The notes beneath the pieces are model-generated. The model had not been told where the DNA came from and did not search any database. It worked only from the letters and a program-made list of their open reading frames with translations. Positions 17,689-25,704 of a DNA stretch of 63,719 bases are shown here, one piece after another; position 1 is the stretch's first letter; every line of letters begins with the position of its first letter. The stretch comes from Rhodospirillaceae bacterium. Its GTDB lineage: Bacteria > Pseudomonadota > Alphaproteobacteria > UBA6615. A program made the position numbers and the translations under genes. The stretch spans positions 1 through 63,719 of the forward strand of contig PBPM01000037.1 of the NCBI GenBank assembly GCA_002724635.1, given 5' to 3'.

Positions 17689-18273
17689 ATGAAAGACGTT
17701 GATTTAAACAATCCGGATATGTCGAACCGCATCGCACGGTTCAAGCACCTGAAGCCCTATAAACAATCGATCATGGAGGGCACCGGCATTCCGGCCGAGG
17801 CGGTCGAAATCGTCTCGGCGAAATCGGTCTACCCGTTGATGTCGCCAGAAGGCTGGGAGGGGCGCTCCAAGGTTGCACCAGTCAAGGGTATGGACGGCCT
17901 GACCGTCACGATTGCCGAATGCCCGCCGGGCAATAATCCGGGCCTGCACAGCCATTCCCACACAGTCGAGAACTTCTTCTGCCTGAACGGAAAGTTCCGC
18001 ATTTCATGGGGTGAGAACGGCGAGAATTCGGTCGAGCTCGAACCGCTCGACTTCATTTCCGTGCCAGCTGGCGTCTATCGCGATTTCAACAACATCTCCA
18101 CCGAGACTGCGCGTCTATTGGTCATGATCCAGAATGTCGAGGGCGACGTGAAGGACGAGGTCGTCTTCCATCCTCAGGTAGGACAGGAGATCATAGAGAA
18201 GTTCGGCGAGGACACCGTTGTCGCCTTGGATAAAGTGGGCTTCCGCTTCGCCGATCGGATCGCTGCCGAGTAG
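17689..18273 (+). CDS. Cupin-domain protein
   Basis: A 194-residue protein with one cupin barrel between about residues 70 and 155. Motif 1 reads GLHSHSHTVENFFCLNGKFRISWG, giving metal ligands His87, His89 and Glu94. Motif 2 (LDFISVPAGVYRDFNNI) has Arg131 where the last metal-binding histidine normally sits, so metal binding may be incomplete or use another residue. The start MKDVDLNNPDMSNRIARFKH is preceded by GGGGATGGAGACACACG. It stands between two putative small minus-strand genes and the GDP-fucose synthase. Substrate unknown. Confidence 0.85.
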   Translation: MKDVDLNNPDMSNRIARFKHLKPYKQSIMEGTGIPAEAVEIVSAKSVYPLMSPEGWEGRSKVAPVKGMDGLTVTIAECPPGNNPGLHSHSHTVENFFCLNGKFRISWGENGENSVELEPLDFISVPAGVYRDFNNISTETARLLVMIQNVEGDVKDEVVFHPQVGQEIIEKFGEDTVVALDKVGFRFADRIAAE

Positions 18274-18328
18274 CCTCACCTAGAGGCCGACCCGCGCGCA
18301 ACTCTCGTTCCGGGACCGGAAAACGAGA

Positions 18329-19297
18329 ATGATGGAACAAGACGCCAAAATTTACGTGGCTGGACATCGTGGTCTGGTCGGCCAGGCGCTGGTTCGGCAG
18401 CTCCGGGCCCAAGGTCACGAGAATATCGTGACCCGCACGAGCTTGGAGCTCGATCTTACAGAGCAGGCCGACGTACGCGACTTCTTCGAGGCCGAGAAAC
18501 CGGACTATGTGCTCGACGCTGCCGCAATAGTCGGCGGTATCCTTGCCAACCACCAGTACCCTGCAGATTTCATCGCCGGCAATCTGAAAATCCAGACCAA
18601 CCTGATCGAAACCGCCTACCGAGCCGGCGCGAAAAAGATGCTGTTCTTGGGCTCGACCTGCATCATGCCTCGCGATGCGCCGCAACCCATAAAGGAAGAC
18701 TACATTCTCACCGGGCCGTTGGAGGAAACCAATCAGTGGTACGCGGTGGCCAAGATCGCCGGCATCAAGATGTGCCAAGCTTATCGGCGCCAGTATGGCT
18801 TCGACGCGATCAGCGTGCAGCCGACAAACTTGTTCGGAATCGGCGACAATTTCGACTACGAGACATCCCACATGGCACCGGCGATGATCCGCCGGATGCA
18901 TGAAGCAAAACAGTCGGGCGCGCAAAGCGTGCTGATATGGGGCACGGGAACGCCTCGGCGCGAAATCATGTTCGCCGACGACATGGCGGACGCGTGCGTC
19001 TATCTGATGAACAAATATTCGGGCGAGGACTTCGTCAACATCGGCACTGGCGAGGATATCTCGATTACCGATTTTGCGACCATGGTGGCGGATGTCGTCG
19101 GATACGACGGATCATTCGAATACGATACCTCGCGCCCGGACGGCACGCCTCGCAAACTGGTCGATGTCACGCGGCTCACCGACCTAGGGTGGCAATCGAA
19201 GATCAGCCTGCGCGAGGGCGTCGAACGCACCTATGCCTGGTATATCGAGAATGAAGGAGAACTGCGAACGCTCAGCGCAGAAAACCTGTCACACTAA
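18329..19297 (+). CDS. fcl: GDP-L-fucose synthase (GDP-4-keto-6-deoxymannose epimerase/reductase)
   Basis: A 322-residue extended SDR that converts GDP-4-keto-6-deoxy-D-mannose to GDP-L-fucose with NADPH. The N-terminal nucleotide motif is VAGHRGLVGQALVRQL. The catalytic group is visible as GSTCIMP (Ser109 region) and Tyr138/Lys142 in NQWYAVAKIAG. The GDP-sugar loop is ISVQPTNLFGIGDNFD. Length is typical. The partner gmd (GDP-mannose dehydratase) and glycosyltransferases are absent from the window, which is unusual because fcl is normally in a polysaccharide cluster. A second ATG three bases on is an equally good start. Confidence 0.88.
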   Translation: MMEQDAKIYVAGHRGLVGQALVRQLRAQGHENIVTRTSLELDLTEQADVRDFFEAEKPDYVLDAAAIVGGILANHQYPADFIAGNLKIQTNLIETAYRAGAKKMLFLGSTCIMPRDAPQPIKEDYILTGPLEETNQWYAVAKIAGIKMCQAYRRQYGFDAISVQPTNLFGIGDNFDYETSHMAPAMIRRMHEAKQSGAQSVLIWGTGTPRREIMFADDMADACVYLMNKYSGEDFVNIGTGEDISITDFATMVADVVGYDGSFEYDTSRPDGTPRKLVDVTRLTDLGWQSKISLREGVERTYAWYIENEGELRTLSAENLSH

Positions 19298-19627
19298 TGC
19301 CAATCATCGCGGGATCAGCTAGGACGCCGCCTCGCCGGTGCCCGCCGGATAGTAGGCCGCACCCAGCACGGGTGTGCCCTTCCCGTCCTGAACCAAGATC
19401 GCGCAACTCTTGCAGTCCTCGAGCATTAGATCAGACACGCCGAACGCCGCGCAGCTTTATCCCGCCGGGCATATGTGATTGATTCGAATTCAGTCATCTC
19501 GTTCAGATTCTCGTAATATTTATAAGGTTTTGTTAGCACTTCAGTCTCTACGACCGTGTTATAGCCGCGCTGTCCAAATCACAGATCACAAAATGGCGTC
19601 ATGTCCAATCAGAACTGGGAAAATCAT
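19298..19627. other. Intergenic region with a possible minus-strand coding remnant
   Basis: The left part, read on the minus strand from about 19440 to the stop at 19319, encodes a short Cys-rich stretch (AAFGVSDLMLEDCKSCAILV, then QDGKGTPVLGAAYYPAGTGE). It looks protein-like but has no proper start, and a stop codon lies immediately upstream. The family is not recognised. The right part (19480-19600) is AT-rich and probably holds the cytochrome c' promoter. Confidence 0.3.
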
Positions 19628-20095
19628 ATGTTCACCGTTCGCAAGCTTAAAAGAGCAGGCCTAGTCACCGGCGCGGCCCTCGCCCTCGCCGTCACATTCA
19701 CGTTATTCAACAGCAACGAGGTGTGCGCCGACAATCACGCCGATCGGAATACCGATATGAAGTCGCTGGGTCGCGCCATGAGGGCGCTCGGGGCAGCCGT
19801 CGCGGCCGGCAACACTGCTGACGCAGAAGCTGCCGCAAAAAAGATCAGCGCAATCGCTTCGGAGGTGCCTGAGCTGTTTAATGGTGGTAAGCCCGGCAAA
19901 AGCCGGGCTAAGCCGGAGATCTGGACCAACTTCGCCGACTTCACCGCCAAGGCCAATGCAATGAAGGCCAAGGCCGACGGTGTAGCCGCCGATGCGGCCG
20001 CGGGCAAGCTCAGCTCCGATCCGAAAGCCGTCGTTGGTAAGATCGGCGCGACCTGCGGCGCTTGCCACAAGGTCTATCGGGGACCCAAAGTCTAA
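19628..20095 (+). CDS. Cytochrome c' (class II c-type cytochrome)
   Basis: A 155-residue exported heme protein. A signal peptide (MFTVRKLKRAGLVTGAALAL, cleaved near VCA-DN) precedes a four-helix-bundle domain. The single heme motif CGACHKVY is at the extreme C-terminus, the diagnostic arrangement of cytochrome c'. These periplasmic proteins bind NO/CO or act as electron shuttles. The ATG at 19628 is preceded by GGGA and gives a canonical signal; an ATG at 19601 would add nine residues. A strong terminator follows at once. Confidence 0.88.
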   Translation: MFTVRKLKRAGLVTGAALALAVTFTLFNSNEVCADNHADRNTDMKSLGRAMRALGAAVAAGNTADAEAAAKKISAIASEVPELFNGGKPGKSRAKPEIWTNFADFTAKANAMKAKADGVAADAAAGKLSSDPKAVVGKIGATCGACHKVYRGPKV

Positions 20096-20123
20096 CGGTG
20101 TCCGAAAAATCGGCTTCGAAGAT

Positions 20124-20150
20124 CGCCCGGCTCTGCCGGGCGTTTTTTTT
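20124..20150 (+). terminator. Rho-independent terminator after cytochrome c'
   Basis: Perfect stem CGCCCGGC (20124-20131) / GCCGGGCG (20135-20142) with a TCT loop, followed by eight T residues. It separates the cytochrome c' gene from the diheme cytochrome gene that starts only 15 bp later. Confidence 0.92.
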
Positions 20151-20164
20151 GCTAAGGTCGAGAC

Positions 20165-21028
20165 ATGAGAAATCTAATCAGGATGCTGAACCTGCTGGCC
20201 GTAGCGGCCCTTGCCATCCCGACAACCGCGCAGTCGGGTAACCCGGCGCGCGGCGAATACATGCTCGCCGCGGCCGGCTGCATCGCCTGCCATACGGTGC
20301 CCGAGGGAGGCGCATTCCTAGCCGGCGGACGCAAACTCAAGACGGATTTCGGAACCTTCTTCACGCCCAACATCACGCCCGACCTCGAAACCGGCATCGG
20401 CAACTGGAGCGAGGAGGACTTCGTCCGCGCGCTGAAGGAAGGAAAAGCGCCAGACGGGAGCCGCTACTATCCGACTTTCCCCTACACCTCCTACACACGT
20501 ATGACGCGCCGGGACATGCTCGACCTCAAGGCCTATCTCGACGAGGTCCCGGCGGTAAACAATCCGGTGCCCAAACACGACCTCCACTTCCCATTCGGGA
20601 TACGTGCGAGCATGGTCGGCTGGCAGATGATGTTCTTCGACGACGCGCCCTTCGAACCGGACCCCGACCGAAGTAAAACTTGGAACCGCGGCGCCTATCT
20701 GGTGAACGGCCCCGGACATTGCGGTGAGTGCCATACACCACGCAATATTCTGGGCGCGATCGATTCCGACCGCCCGCTCTCCGGCAACACAAGCGGCCCG
20801 GGCGGCGCACCGGTACCGAACATCACGCGAGGCCCCGGCGGAATTAGAGATTGGAACGAGGACGACATCGTCTCGGCCCTCGAGATTGGCCTGCTACCGG
20901 ACGGTGACTTCGTTGGCGGCGCGATGACCGACGTCATCGAACAAAGCACGGGCAAGCTGACGGTCGATGATCTACAAGCCATTGCGAAATATCTGTCGTC
21001 ATTGCCGCCGCTCGACAGCGCGCGGTAG
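20165..21028 (+). CDS. Diheme cytochrome c
   Basis: A 287-residue periplasmic cytochrome with a signal peptide (MRNLIRMLNLLAVAALAIPT, cleavage near TAQ-SG). It has two class I heme sites: AAAGCIACHTVPEGG near residue 40 and GPGHCGECHTPRNILG near residue 185, with FTPNITPDLETGIGNW and VPNITRGPGGIRDWNEDD as matching distal segments of the two halves. This tandem type (COG2010) serves as electron acceptor for alcohol, gluconate or sulfur-compound dehydrogenases. Neighbouring DUF1330 and cytochrome c' genes do not tell which. The promoter must lie in the few bases around the preceding terminator, or transcription reads through it. Confidence 0.88.
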   Translation: MRNLIRMLNLLAVAALAIPTTAQSGNPARGEYMLAAAGCIACHTVPEGGAFLAGGRKLKTDFGTFFTPNITPDLETGIGNWSEEDFVRALKEGKAPDGSRYYPTFPYTSYTRMTRRDMLDLKAYLDEVPAVNNPVPKHDLHFPFGIRASMVGWQMMFFDDAPFEPDPDRSKTWNRGAYLVNGPGHCGECHTPRNILGAIDSDRPLSGNTSGPGGAPVPNITRGPGGIRDWNEDDIVSALEIGLLPDGDFVGGAMTDVIEQSTGKLTVDDLQAIAKYLSSLPPLDSAR

Positions 21029-21060
21029 ACAAAACAAATTCAAGACAACGGAGAGTAGCC

Positions 21061-21369
21061 ATGGCCGCCTACTGGCTTGCACGCGCAAAGATTAACGACC
21101 CGGTCGAGTACAAGAAGTACACCGACCACATCCCAGACATCCTCGAAAAGTACAATGGGAGGGTGTTTGCGCGCGGCGGCGAGTACAAGGTGCTGGAAGG
21201 TGAAACGCCGTATGAGCGCTTCATCGTCATCGAGTTCGACTCGATGGCCGACGCCGAGTCCTGTTTCAATTCACCCGAATATGTTGCGGCGGCGAAATTC
21301 CGACGCATCCCCGGCATCGCACAAAACGAACTGGTGATCGTGGACGGCGGCGACGCGACACCGCGCTAG
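21061..21369 (+). CDS. DUF1330 family protein
   Basis: A 102-residue dimeric alpha-beta barrel-like protein. [20 protein letters not shown] and [20 protein letters not shown] with YVAAAKFRR match DUF1330. SD GGAGA is 6 nt before the ATG. Function is not established for the family. Its TAG stop overlaps the TAG of the convergent mtnA gene in the shared tetranucleotide CTAG (21366-21369). Confidence 0.88.
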   Translation: MAAYWLARAKINDPVEYKKYTDHIPDILEKYNGRVFARGGEYKVLEGETPYERFIVIEFDSMADAESCFNSPEYVAAAKFRRIPGIAQNELVIVDGGDATPR

Positions 21370-22469
21370 ACAGTACCTACGCGTTCCGGAAACAGACCCG
21401 CCAGCCCTTCGCGGCTGGCGGCGCAGACGCCGCGCTCGGTTATCAGGCCGGTCACAAGGCGCGCCGGCGTAATATCAAACGCATAGTTGGCGACCGCCGA
21501 GCCGTCGGGTGTGAGCTGAACAGTCACAACTTCGTCGTTAGAATCCTTGCCCGCGATATGGGTGACTTCCTCCGGGCCGCGTTCCTCGATCGGGATGTCG
21601 CGAACGCCGTTGGTGATAGTCCAGTCGATCGTCGGAGACGGAAGACCGACATAGAAGGGGACATTATTGTCCCGGGCTGCGAGCGCTTTGAGATAGGTGC
21701 CGATCTTGTTCGCCACGTCTCCGGAGGCCGCGGTGCGGTCTGTCCCAGTGATGCAGAGGTCCACGAGTCCATGCTGCATCATGTGACCCCCGGCATTATC
21801 TGCCACCACGGCATGCGATACTCCGTGGCACCCGAGTTCCCAAGCCGTCAGCGCAGCCCCTTGGTTGCGCGGTCGCGTCTCGTCCACCCAAACATGTACC
21901 GGAATCCCGAGATCATGGGCCTTATAGATCGGCGCAAGCGCGGTGCCCCAGTCCACCGTCGCGAGCCAGCCGGCGTTGCAGTGGGTCAGGATGTTCACCG
22001 GCCCCGAGCCGCCGCGCGCTTCGTAGACGGCGCGAATCACCTCGAGCCCGTGATCGCCGATGGCGCTGTTGATTGCGACATCCTGGTTACAGATGTCCGC
22101 CGCTCGCGCATAGGCCAGATCGACCCGCGCGTCGGCTGGCTGCGACCAAAGGCGTGCGCACATATCGTCGAGCGCCCAGCACAGGTTCACCGCCGTGGGG
22201 CGCGTCGCCGTCAAAACGGCGTGAGCACGCTCGACTCCTGCGTCCGTGTTGTCCTCCCGCATTGCCAGCGCCATACCATAGGCTGCCGCAGCACCGATCA
22301 GCGGGGCGCCACGCACCAGCATGTCGCGGATCGCGCGCGCTACATCGTCCAGTGATCTCAGCACGGCCACTTCGAAGCGATGAGGAAGCCGGGTCTGGTC
22401 AATGATCTCGACCGTCTGCGCGTCTTCGGCAAGCCAGATGCTGCGGTAGGCTTCACCGTCGATTTTCAT
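21366..22469 (-). CDS. mtnA: Methylthioribose-1-phosphate isomerase
   Basis: A 367-residue aldose-ketose isomerase (eIF2B-like fold) converting 5-methylthioribose 1-phosphate to methylthioribulose 1-phosphate in salvage of methylthioadenosine. Substrate-loop [16 protein letters not shown] is intact, as are the catalytic cysteine Cys164 ([12 protein letters not shown]) and aspartate Asp244 ([20 protein letters not shown]). The ATG overlaps the stop of tusA by 4 nt, so the pair is translationally coupled. No other methionine salvage gene (mtnB, C, D, K) is in the window. The pairing with a sulfur-carrier gene next to a sulfur-oxidation operon is unusual. Confidence 0.92.
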   Translation of the reverse strand: MKIDGEAYRSIWLAEDAQTVEIIDQTRLPHRFEVAVLRSLDDVARAIRDMLVRGAPLIGAAAAYGMALAMREDNTDAGVERAHAVLTATRPTAVNLCWALDDMCARLWSQPADARVDLAYARAADICNQDVAINSAIGDHGLEVIRAVYEARGGSGPVNILTHCNAGWLATVDWGTALAPIYKAHDLGIPVHVWVDETRPRNQGAALTAWELGCHGVSHAVVADNAGGHMMQHGLVDLCITGTDRTAASGDVANKIGTYLKALAARDNNVPFYVGLPSPTIDWTITNGVRDIPIEERGPEEVTHIAGKDSNDEVVTVQLTPDGSAVANYAFDITPARLVTGLITERGVCAASREGLAGLFPERVGTV

Positions 22470-22708
22470 TTGTCATCCGCCTTGCGGATACGGAAGGTAT
22501 AGACCCCATCCGCCGCATGCGATTCCAGCAGCGCATCCCCTGTGGCATCGCAGAAATGCGCAAAGTCTCCGACCGACCCCGGATCCGTCGCGATCACCCG
22601 CAGGGTGGCACCGGCGTGCATCGTCTTGAGCGCCTTCTTCGCCTTCAGAACCGGCAGCGGACATTTTAACCCACTCGTGTCGAGCTGTTGTTCTTTGTCA
22701 GAAGTCAT
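22466..22708 (-). CDS. tusA: TusA/SirA-family sulfur carrier protein
   Basis: An 80-residue sulfurtransferase of the TusA family, which carries persulfide sulfur on a cysteine to downstream acceptors. The signature [19 protein letters not shown] places the active Cys at residue 16 in a CPxP motif. The C-terminal [11 protein letters not shown] is typical. It is first in a two-gene unit with mtnA (ATGA overlap) and faces the bigR-like gene across 54 bp. TusA-like proteins deliver sulfur either to tRNA thiolation or, in sulfur oxidisers, to the oxidative pathway; the neighbourhood favours the latter. Confidence 0.9.
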   Translation of the reverse strand: MTSDKEQQLDTSGLKCPLPVLKAKKALKTMHAGATLRVIATDPGSVGDFAHFCDATGDALLESHAADGVYTFRIRKADDK

Positions 22709-22726
22709 TTCATTTCCCAGTTCACG

Positions 22727-22756
22727 TTGACCGGTTTTCGAATATACGAATACACT
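22727..22756 (+). promoter_or_regulatory. Candidate promoter of the bigR-soeABC operon
   Basis: TTGACC (22727-22732) and TACACT (22751-22756) are separated by 18 nt and stand a few bases before the ATG at 22763, so the transcript would have almost no leader. The dyad at 22736-22751 lies between the two boxes. Position and dyad support it, but the -10 is only a moderate match. Confidence 0.4.
22736..22751. promoter_or_regulatory. Candidate BigR/SqrR operator (TTTC-N8-GAAT dyad)
   Basis: The stretch between the divergent tusA and bigR genes contains TTC-N8-GAA flanked as TTTC...GAAT, within an imperfect inverted repeat TTCGAATATACGAA (12 of 14 positions symmetric). From memory, the persulfide sensor SqrR of Rhodobacter binds ATTC-N8-GAAT; this differs at one base. 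Its place between both promoters fits autoregulation and control of both units. Confidence 0.5.
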
Positions 22757-22762
22757 CAGCCG

Positions 22763-23086
22763 ATGGACGTTGAGGTACTTCAGGAAAAAGCCGGACAGGC
22801 AAGCAAGCTCCTCAAGTCGCTCGCCAACGAACGACGCCTGCTGATCATGTGCTATTTGAGTGAGGGAGAAAAGTCCGTCAGCGAGCTCGAGCCGCTGATC
22901 GGAGTTAACCAGTCCGCCCTGTCACAGCATCTTGCGCGGCTCCGCCGCGGGCATCTCGTGACCACACGCCGTGAGGCCCAGACTATTTATTACTCGATCC
23001 GAAGCTCGGAAGCCGAAGCGGTGCTCGGTACCCTCTATAAACTCTATTGTGCCGAGGCCGATGACGACACCGTCGGACCGGCATGA
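22763..23086 (+). CDS. bigR: ArsR-family persulfide-sensing repressor, BigR/SqrR type
   Basis: A 107-residue winged-helix regulator. ANERRLLIMCYLSEGEKSVS starts the fold, and SALSQHLARLRRGHLVTTRR is the recognition helix region. Two cysteines, Cys30 and Cys96 (LYKLYCAEAD), are 66 residues apart, exactly the spacing of the redox pair in BigR (Cys42/Cys108) and SqrR (Cys41/Cys107). In those proteins hydrogen sulfide-derived persulfides link the pair and release the DNA. No arsenic-type CxC metal site is present. The frame is open from 22688, but the ATG at 22763 fits the family start. It heads an operon of sulfur genes. Confidence 0.88.
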   Translation: MDVEVLQEKAGQASKLLKSLANERRLLIMCYLSEGEKSVSELEPLIGVNQSALSQHLARLRRGHLVTTRREAQTIYYSIRSSEAEAVLGTLYKLYCAEADDDTVGPA

Positions 23087-23114
23087 CAACGATCTGGATC
23101 GGGATGCACCCCTC

Positions 23115-23450
23115 ATGAATGATGGCAGCGCACGGGTGGTTATGCTCTCGGCGGAAGAGGTACGTGCGCGCATCGCCGAGGGTACAGCCTATCTGGTTGA
23201 CGTGCGCGAGCCACATGAGAATGCGAAACTGCGGATCGCCGGCGCGCAGCTCGTTCCGCTTTCGCAGTTTGATGAAGCACGAATCATACCGTCTGACGGC
23301 CAGGACTTGATCCTGCACTGCCGTATCGGACAGCGCTGCGGCGTTGCTGCGGACCATCTTTGCGCCGCGGGCTATCCAAGCACGATCTACCGCATGCGCG
23401 GGGGCATCCTCGAATGGATGTTCGCGGACTACCCAATAGAGACCGGCTAA
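23115..23450 (+). CDS. Single-domain rhodanese (sulfurtransferase)
   Basis: A 111-residue rhodanese. The domain reads from SAEEVRARIAEGTAYLVDVR (CH2A-like) to the active-site loop LHCRIGQRCG with Cys69, and ends in RMRGGILEWMFADYP. It would transfer sulfane sulfur between persulfide carriers, with the TusA encoded next door as a plausible partner. The frame is open upstream: an ATG at 23061 overlaps bigR by 26 nt and has GAGG close by, while the one at 23115 gives a standard-length protein. Both are possible. Confidence 0.88.
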   Translation: MNDGSARVVMLSAEEVRARIAEGTAYLVDVREPHENAKLRIAGAQLVPLSQFDEARIIPSDGQDLILHCRIGQRCGVAADHLCAAGYPSTIYRMRGGILEWMFADYPIETG

Positions 23451-23473
23451 AAGATGGCACGCGCGATCCTAGC

Positions 23474-24400
23474 ATGACCATTTACCTTCCCATCGCCGAG
23501 ATGTCAGTCGACGTCTTTCTGCTTCTGTTGCTAGGCGGGGGGGTCGGCTTCCTGTCTGGCCTTTTTGGTGTCGGGGGCGGATTCTTGATGACGCCCTTGC
23601 TTATCTTCATCGGCATCACCCCCGCCGTGGCCGTGGCGACCGAAGCCAATCAGATCGTCGCGGCATCGGTGTCCGGAGTGCTCGCCCACATGCGCCGGCG
23701 CAATGTCGACTTCAAGATGGGTATGGTCTTGACGGTCGGGGGCTTCGTCGGATCAGGACTTGGTGTGTGGATATTCACCTTCCTGCGGGAAATCGGCCAA
23801 GTAGATCTCCTTGTGCAACTTAGCTACGTGGTATTCTTAGGAATCGTCGGCTTCCTGATGCTTTTCGAGAGTGCCCGGGCCATATTCCGCAGCCGAACCG
23901 GCACCGCGACCCGAGGCAAGCTGCACCAGCACACCTGGCTGCACGGCCTTCCGTTCAAGATGCGTTTCCGGCGGTCGCGGCTCTATATTAGCGCGCTACT
24001 GCCGCTTGGCATTGGCTTCTTCGTGGGCATCCTCGCAGCGGTCATGGGCGTCGGGGGCGGGTTCCTCATGGTGCCGGCGATGATCTATCTGCTGGGCATG
24101 CCCACGTCCGTCGTGGTGGGCACCTCTCTATTCCAGATCATCTTCGTGACAGCCAACGTCACATTCCTCCAAGCAGTGAATAACCAGACCGTCGACGTCG
24201 TTCTGGCCCTGCTGCTGCTCACCGGCGCCGTCATCGGCGCCCAACTTGGCACCAAGGCCAGCGGTCGCCTCCGCGGCGAGGAACTGCGCGGTCTGCTGGC
24301 TCTCATGGTTCTGAGTGTGTCCGTAAAGATCGGGATCGATCTCGTCTCGACCCCCGAAGATGTCTATTCAATCAGCGAAACCCCCGGATTCGGCCTGTGA
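23474..24400 (+). CDS. TSUP-family membrane exporter (TauE/SafE type), probable sulfite or organosulfur exporter
   Basis: A 308-residue integral membrane protein with about eight hydrophobic segments and the two internal glycine-rich repeats of the TSUP family: GFLSGLFGVGGGFLMTPLLI near residue 22 and GILAAVMGVGGGFLMVPAMI near residue 190. TSUP proteins move sulfite, sulfoacetate, thiosulfate or related anions. Location between a persulfide sensor and sulfite dehydrogenase genes suggests relief of sulfite or thiosulfate stress. Start ATG at 23474 (MTIYLPIAEM) gives the conserved first segment; the frame is open from 23360. Confidence 0.88.
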   Translation: MTIYLPIAEMSVDVFLLLLLGGGVGFLSGLFGVGGGFLMTPLLIFIGITPAVAVATEANQIVAASVSGVLAHMRRRNVDFKMGMVLTVGGFVGSGLGVWIFTFLREIGQVDLLVQLSYVVFLGIVGFLMLFESARAIFRSRTGTATRGKLHQHTWLHGLPFKMRFRRSRLYISALLPLGIGFFVGILAAVMGVGGGFLMVPAMIYLLGMPTSVVVGTSLFQIIFVTANVTFLQAVNNQTVDVVLALLLLTGAVIGAQLGTKASGRLRGEELRGLLALMVLSVSVKIGIDLVSTPEDVYSISETPGFGL

Positions 24401-25170
24401 TCGCCGCAACGCACATCCGTCGTCATCTATGCGCCAGCATGGTGATTGTGGCAGCGCTGGTGCTCCTGCAAATCTCGGCCGACGCCGCACGTGACGACGC
24501 GCTTACGGTCGACCTGAGCCAAGACCTGATCGGCATCAGCACCGGATTCAGCGGTGCCGATGTGCTGCTCTTTGGTACAACGGAAGGAGAGGGCGACGTT
24601 ATCGTGGTCGTGCGCGCGCCCGACAGCCAAGTGATCGTCCGACGTAAGGACCGGTTGGCCGGAATCTGGGTCAATGCAGAAGAACAGATCTTCGACGATG
24701 CGCCGGGCTTTTACCATGTTGCCGCATCCGCACCGCTCGAAGGGCTGCTGCCGGACCCCGTGCTCGATGCAAGACAGATCGGCACCCGCCACATCGCCAT
24801 CCAACCGCATTCCTTGCTGTCCACAGGCAGGGAGCAGGACTTCCGCGCGGCGCTGATACGCAACAAACAGCGCAGCGGGCTCTACTCCAGTGGTGTGGAG
24901 AAAGTGAGCTTCCGCGGTGAGAGGCTGTTTCGCACGCGGGTCGCGCTTCCGGCGAATGTCCCCACCGGCGACTACAGTGTGACCGTCTATCTGGTTAACG
25001 ACAGGGAGATAACGAGCATCTCTGAAACTGGCCTGAGCGTTCGCAAGGTGGGTTTCGAGGCAAAGCTCACCGAGTTTGCATTCGAGCAAGCGCCGATCTA
25101 TGGATTGATCGCTATCATCATCGCGTTGATCGCCGGCTGGTTCGCAGGCTTTGTGTTCCGTAAGGTTTGA
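24397..25170 (+). CDS. TIGR02186/Alph_Pro_TM family membrane-anchored periplasmic protein
   Basis: A 257-residue protein that begins at GTG overlapping the exporter stop (GTGA). A signal peptide (CASMVIVAALVLLQISADA-AR) precedes a beta-rich periplasmic domain (LTVDLSQDLIGISTGFSGAD, then VLLFGT...). A single C-terminal transmembrane helix (YGLIAIIIALIAGWFAGFVF) ends in RKV. This family is largely alphaproteobacterial and regularly follows a TSUP gene, but has no known activity. It probably assists the exporter in the periplasm. Confidence 0.88.
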   Translation: MIAATHIRRHLCASMVIVAALVLLQISADAARDDALTVDLSQDLIGISTGFSGADVLLFGTTEGEGDVIVVVRAPDSQVIVRRKDRLAGIWVNAEEQIFDDAPGFYHVAASAPLEGLLPDPVLDARQIGTRHIAIQPHSLLSTGREQDFRAALIRNKQRSGLYSSGVEKVSFRGERLFRTRVALPANVPTGDYSVTVYLVNDREITSISETGLSVRKVGFEAKLTEFAFEQAPIYGLIAIIIALIAGWFAGFVFRKV

Positions 25171-25694
25171 TGATCATGTCTGATGCGCCCGCCGTCTCTC
25201 CCGCTCCCGAAGGCAACCGTCCCACTGGCGAACGCGCCGCTGTGTTTTTGGTTGTCGTGGATAATTCTCCGGAGATGCGGGTGGCCCTGCGCTGGGCAAG
25301 CCTGCGGGCGCGGCGAACGGGCGGCAAGGTCGGCCTAGTTCGCGTCATCCGGGAAGCGGATTTCCAGCACTGGGCCGCCGTCCGCAATCTGATGCAGTCC
25401 GAGGCGCGCGAGGAGGCCGAGCAACTGCTGCAGGAACACGCCGCCGAAGTCTTCCGGCTGCATGGGGGCATGCCCACCCTGTATCTTCGCGAGGGCGAAA
25501 CGAAATCCGCCGTGGTCGAACTGATTCAGGAGGACAAGGACATTCGAATCTTGGTGCTCGCGGCCTCGACCGGCCGGCGGGGGCCCGGCCCCCTCATCAC
25601 CCATCTGACCAAAAAGGTAATTGGCCAGCTGCGTATCCCCGTCACCATCATCCCCGGCGGACTGTCCGACGAACAAATCGACACCTTGGTATAG
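25170..25694 (+). CDS. Universal stress protein (UspA) family
   Basis: A 174-residue single Usp domain: VFLVVVDNSPEMRVALRWAS at the first strand and the C-terminal VIGQLRIPVTIIPGG. The nucleotide loop normally written G-x2-G-x9-G-S/T appears altered (ASTGRRGPGPLITHLTKKVI), so ATP binding is uncertain. Its ATG shares one base with the previous stop (TGATG); an ATG two codons on is an alternative. The gene is fused into the sulfur operon, with soeA starting 10 nt later. Confidence 0.85.
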   Translation: MIMSDAPAVSPAPEGNRPTGERAAVFLVVVDNSPEMRVALRWASLRARRTGGKVGLVRVIREADFQHWAAVRNLMQSEAREEAEQLLQEHAAEVFRLHGGMPTLYLREGETKSAVVELIQEDKDIRILVLAASTGRRGPGPLITHLTKKVIGQLRIPVTIIPGGLSDEQIDTLV

Positions 25695-25704
25695 TATTCC
25701 GCTT

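Noticed and set aside
17689-18273. Cupin as the methylsulfurylase of a methylthioadenosine-isoprenoid shunt, pairing with mtnA
   Set aside because: The cupin is 3 kb away with unrelated genes between, has an incomplete metal motif, and no RLP (RuBisCO-like) gene is in the window.
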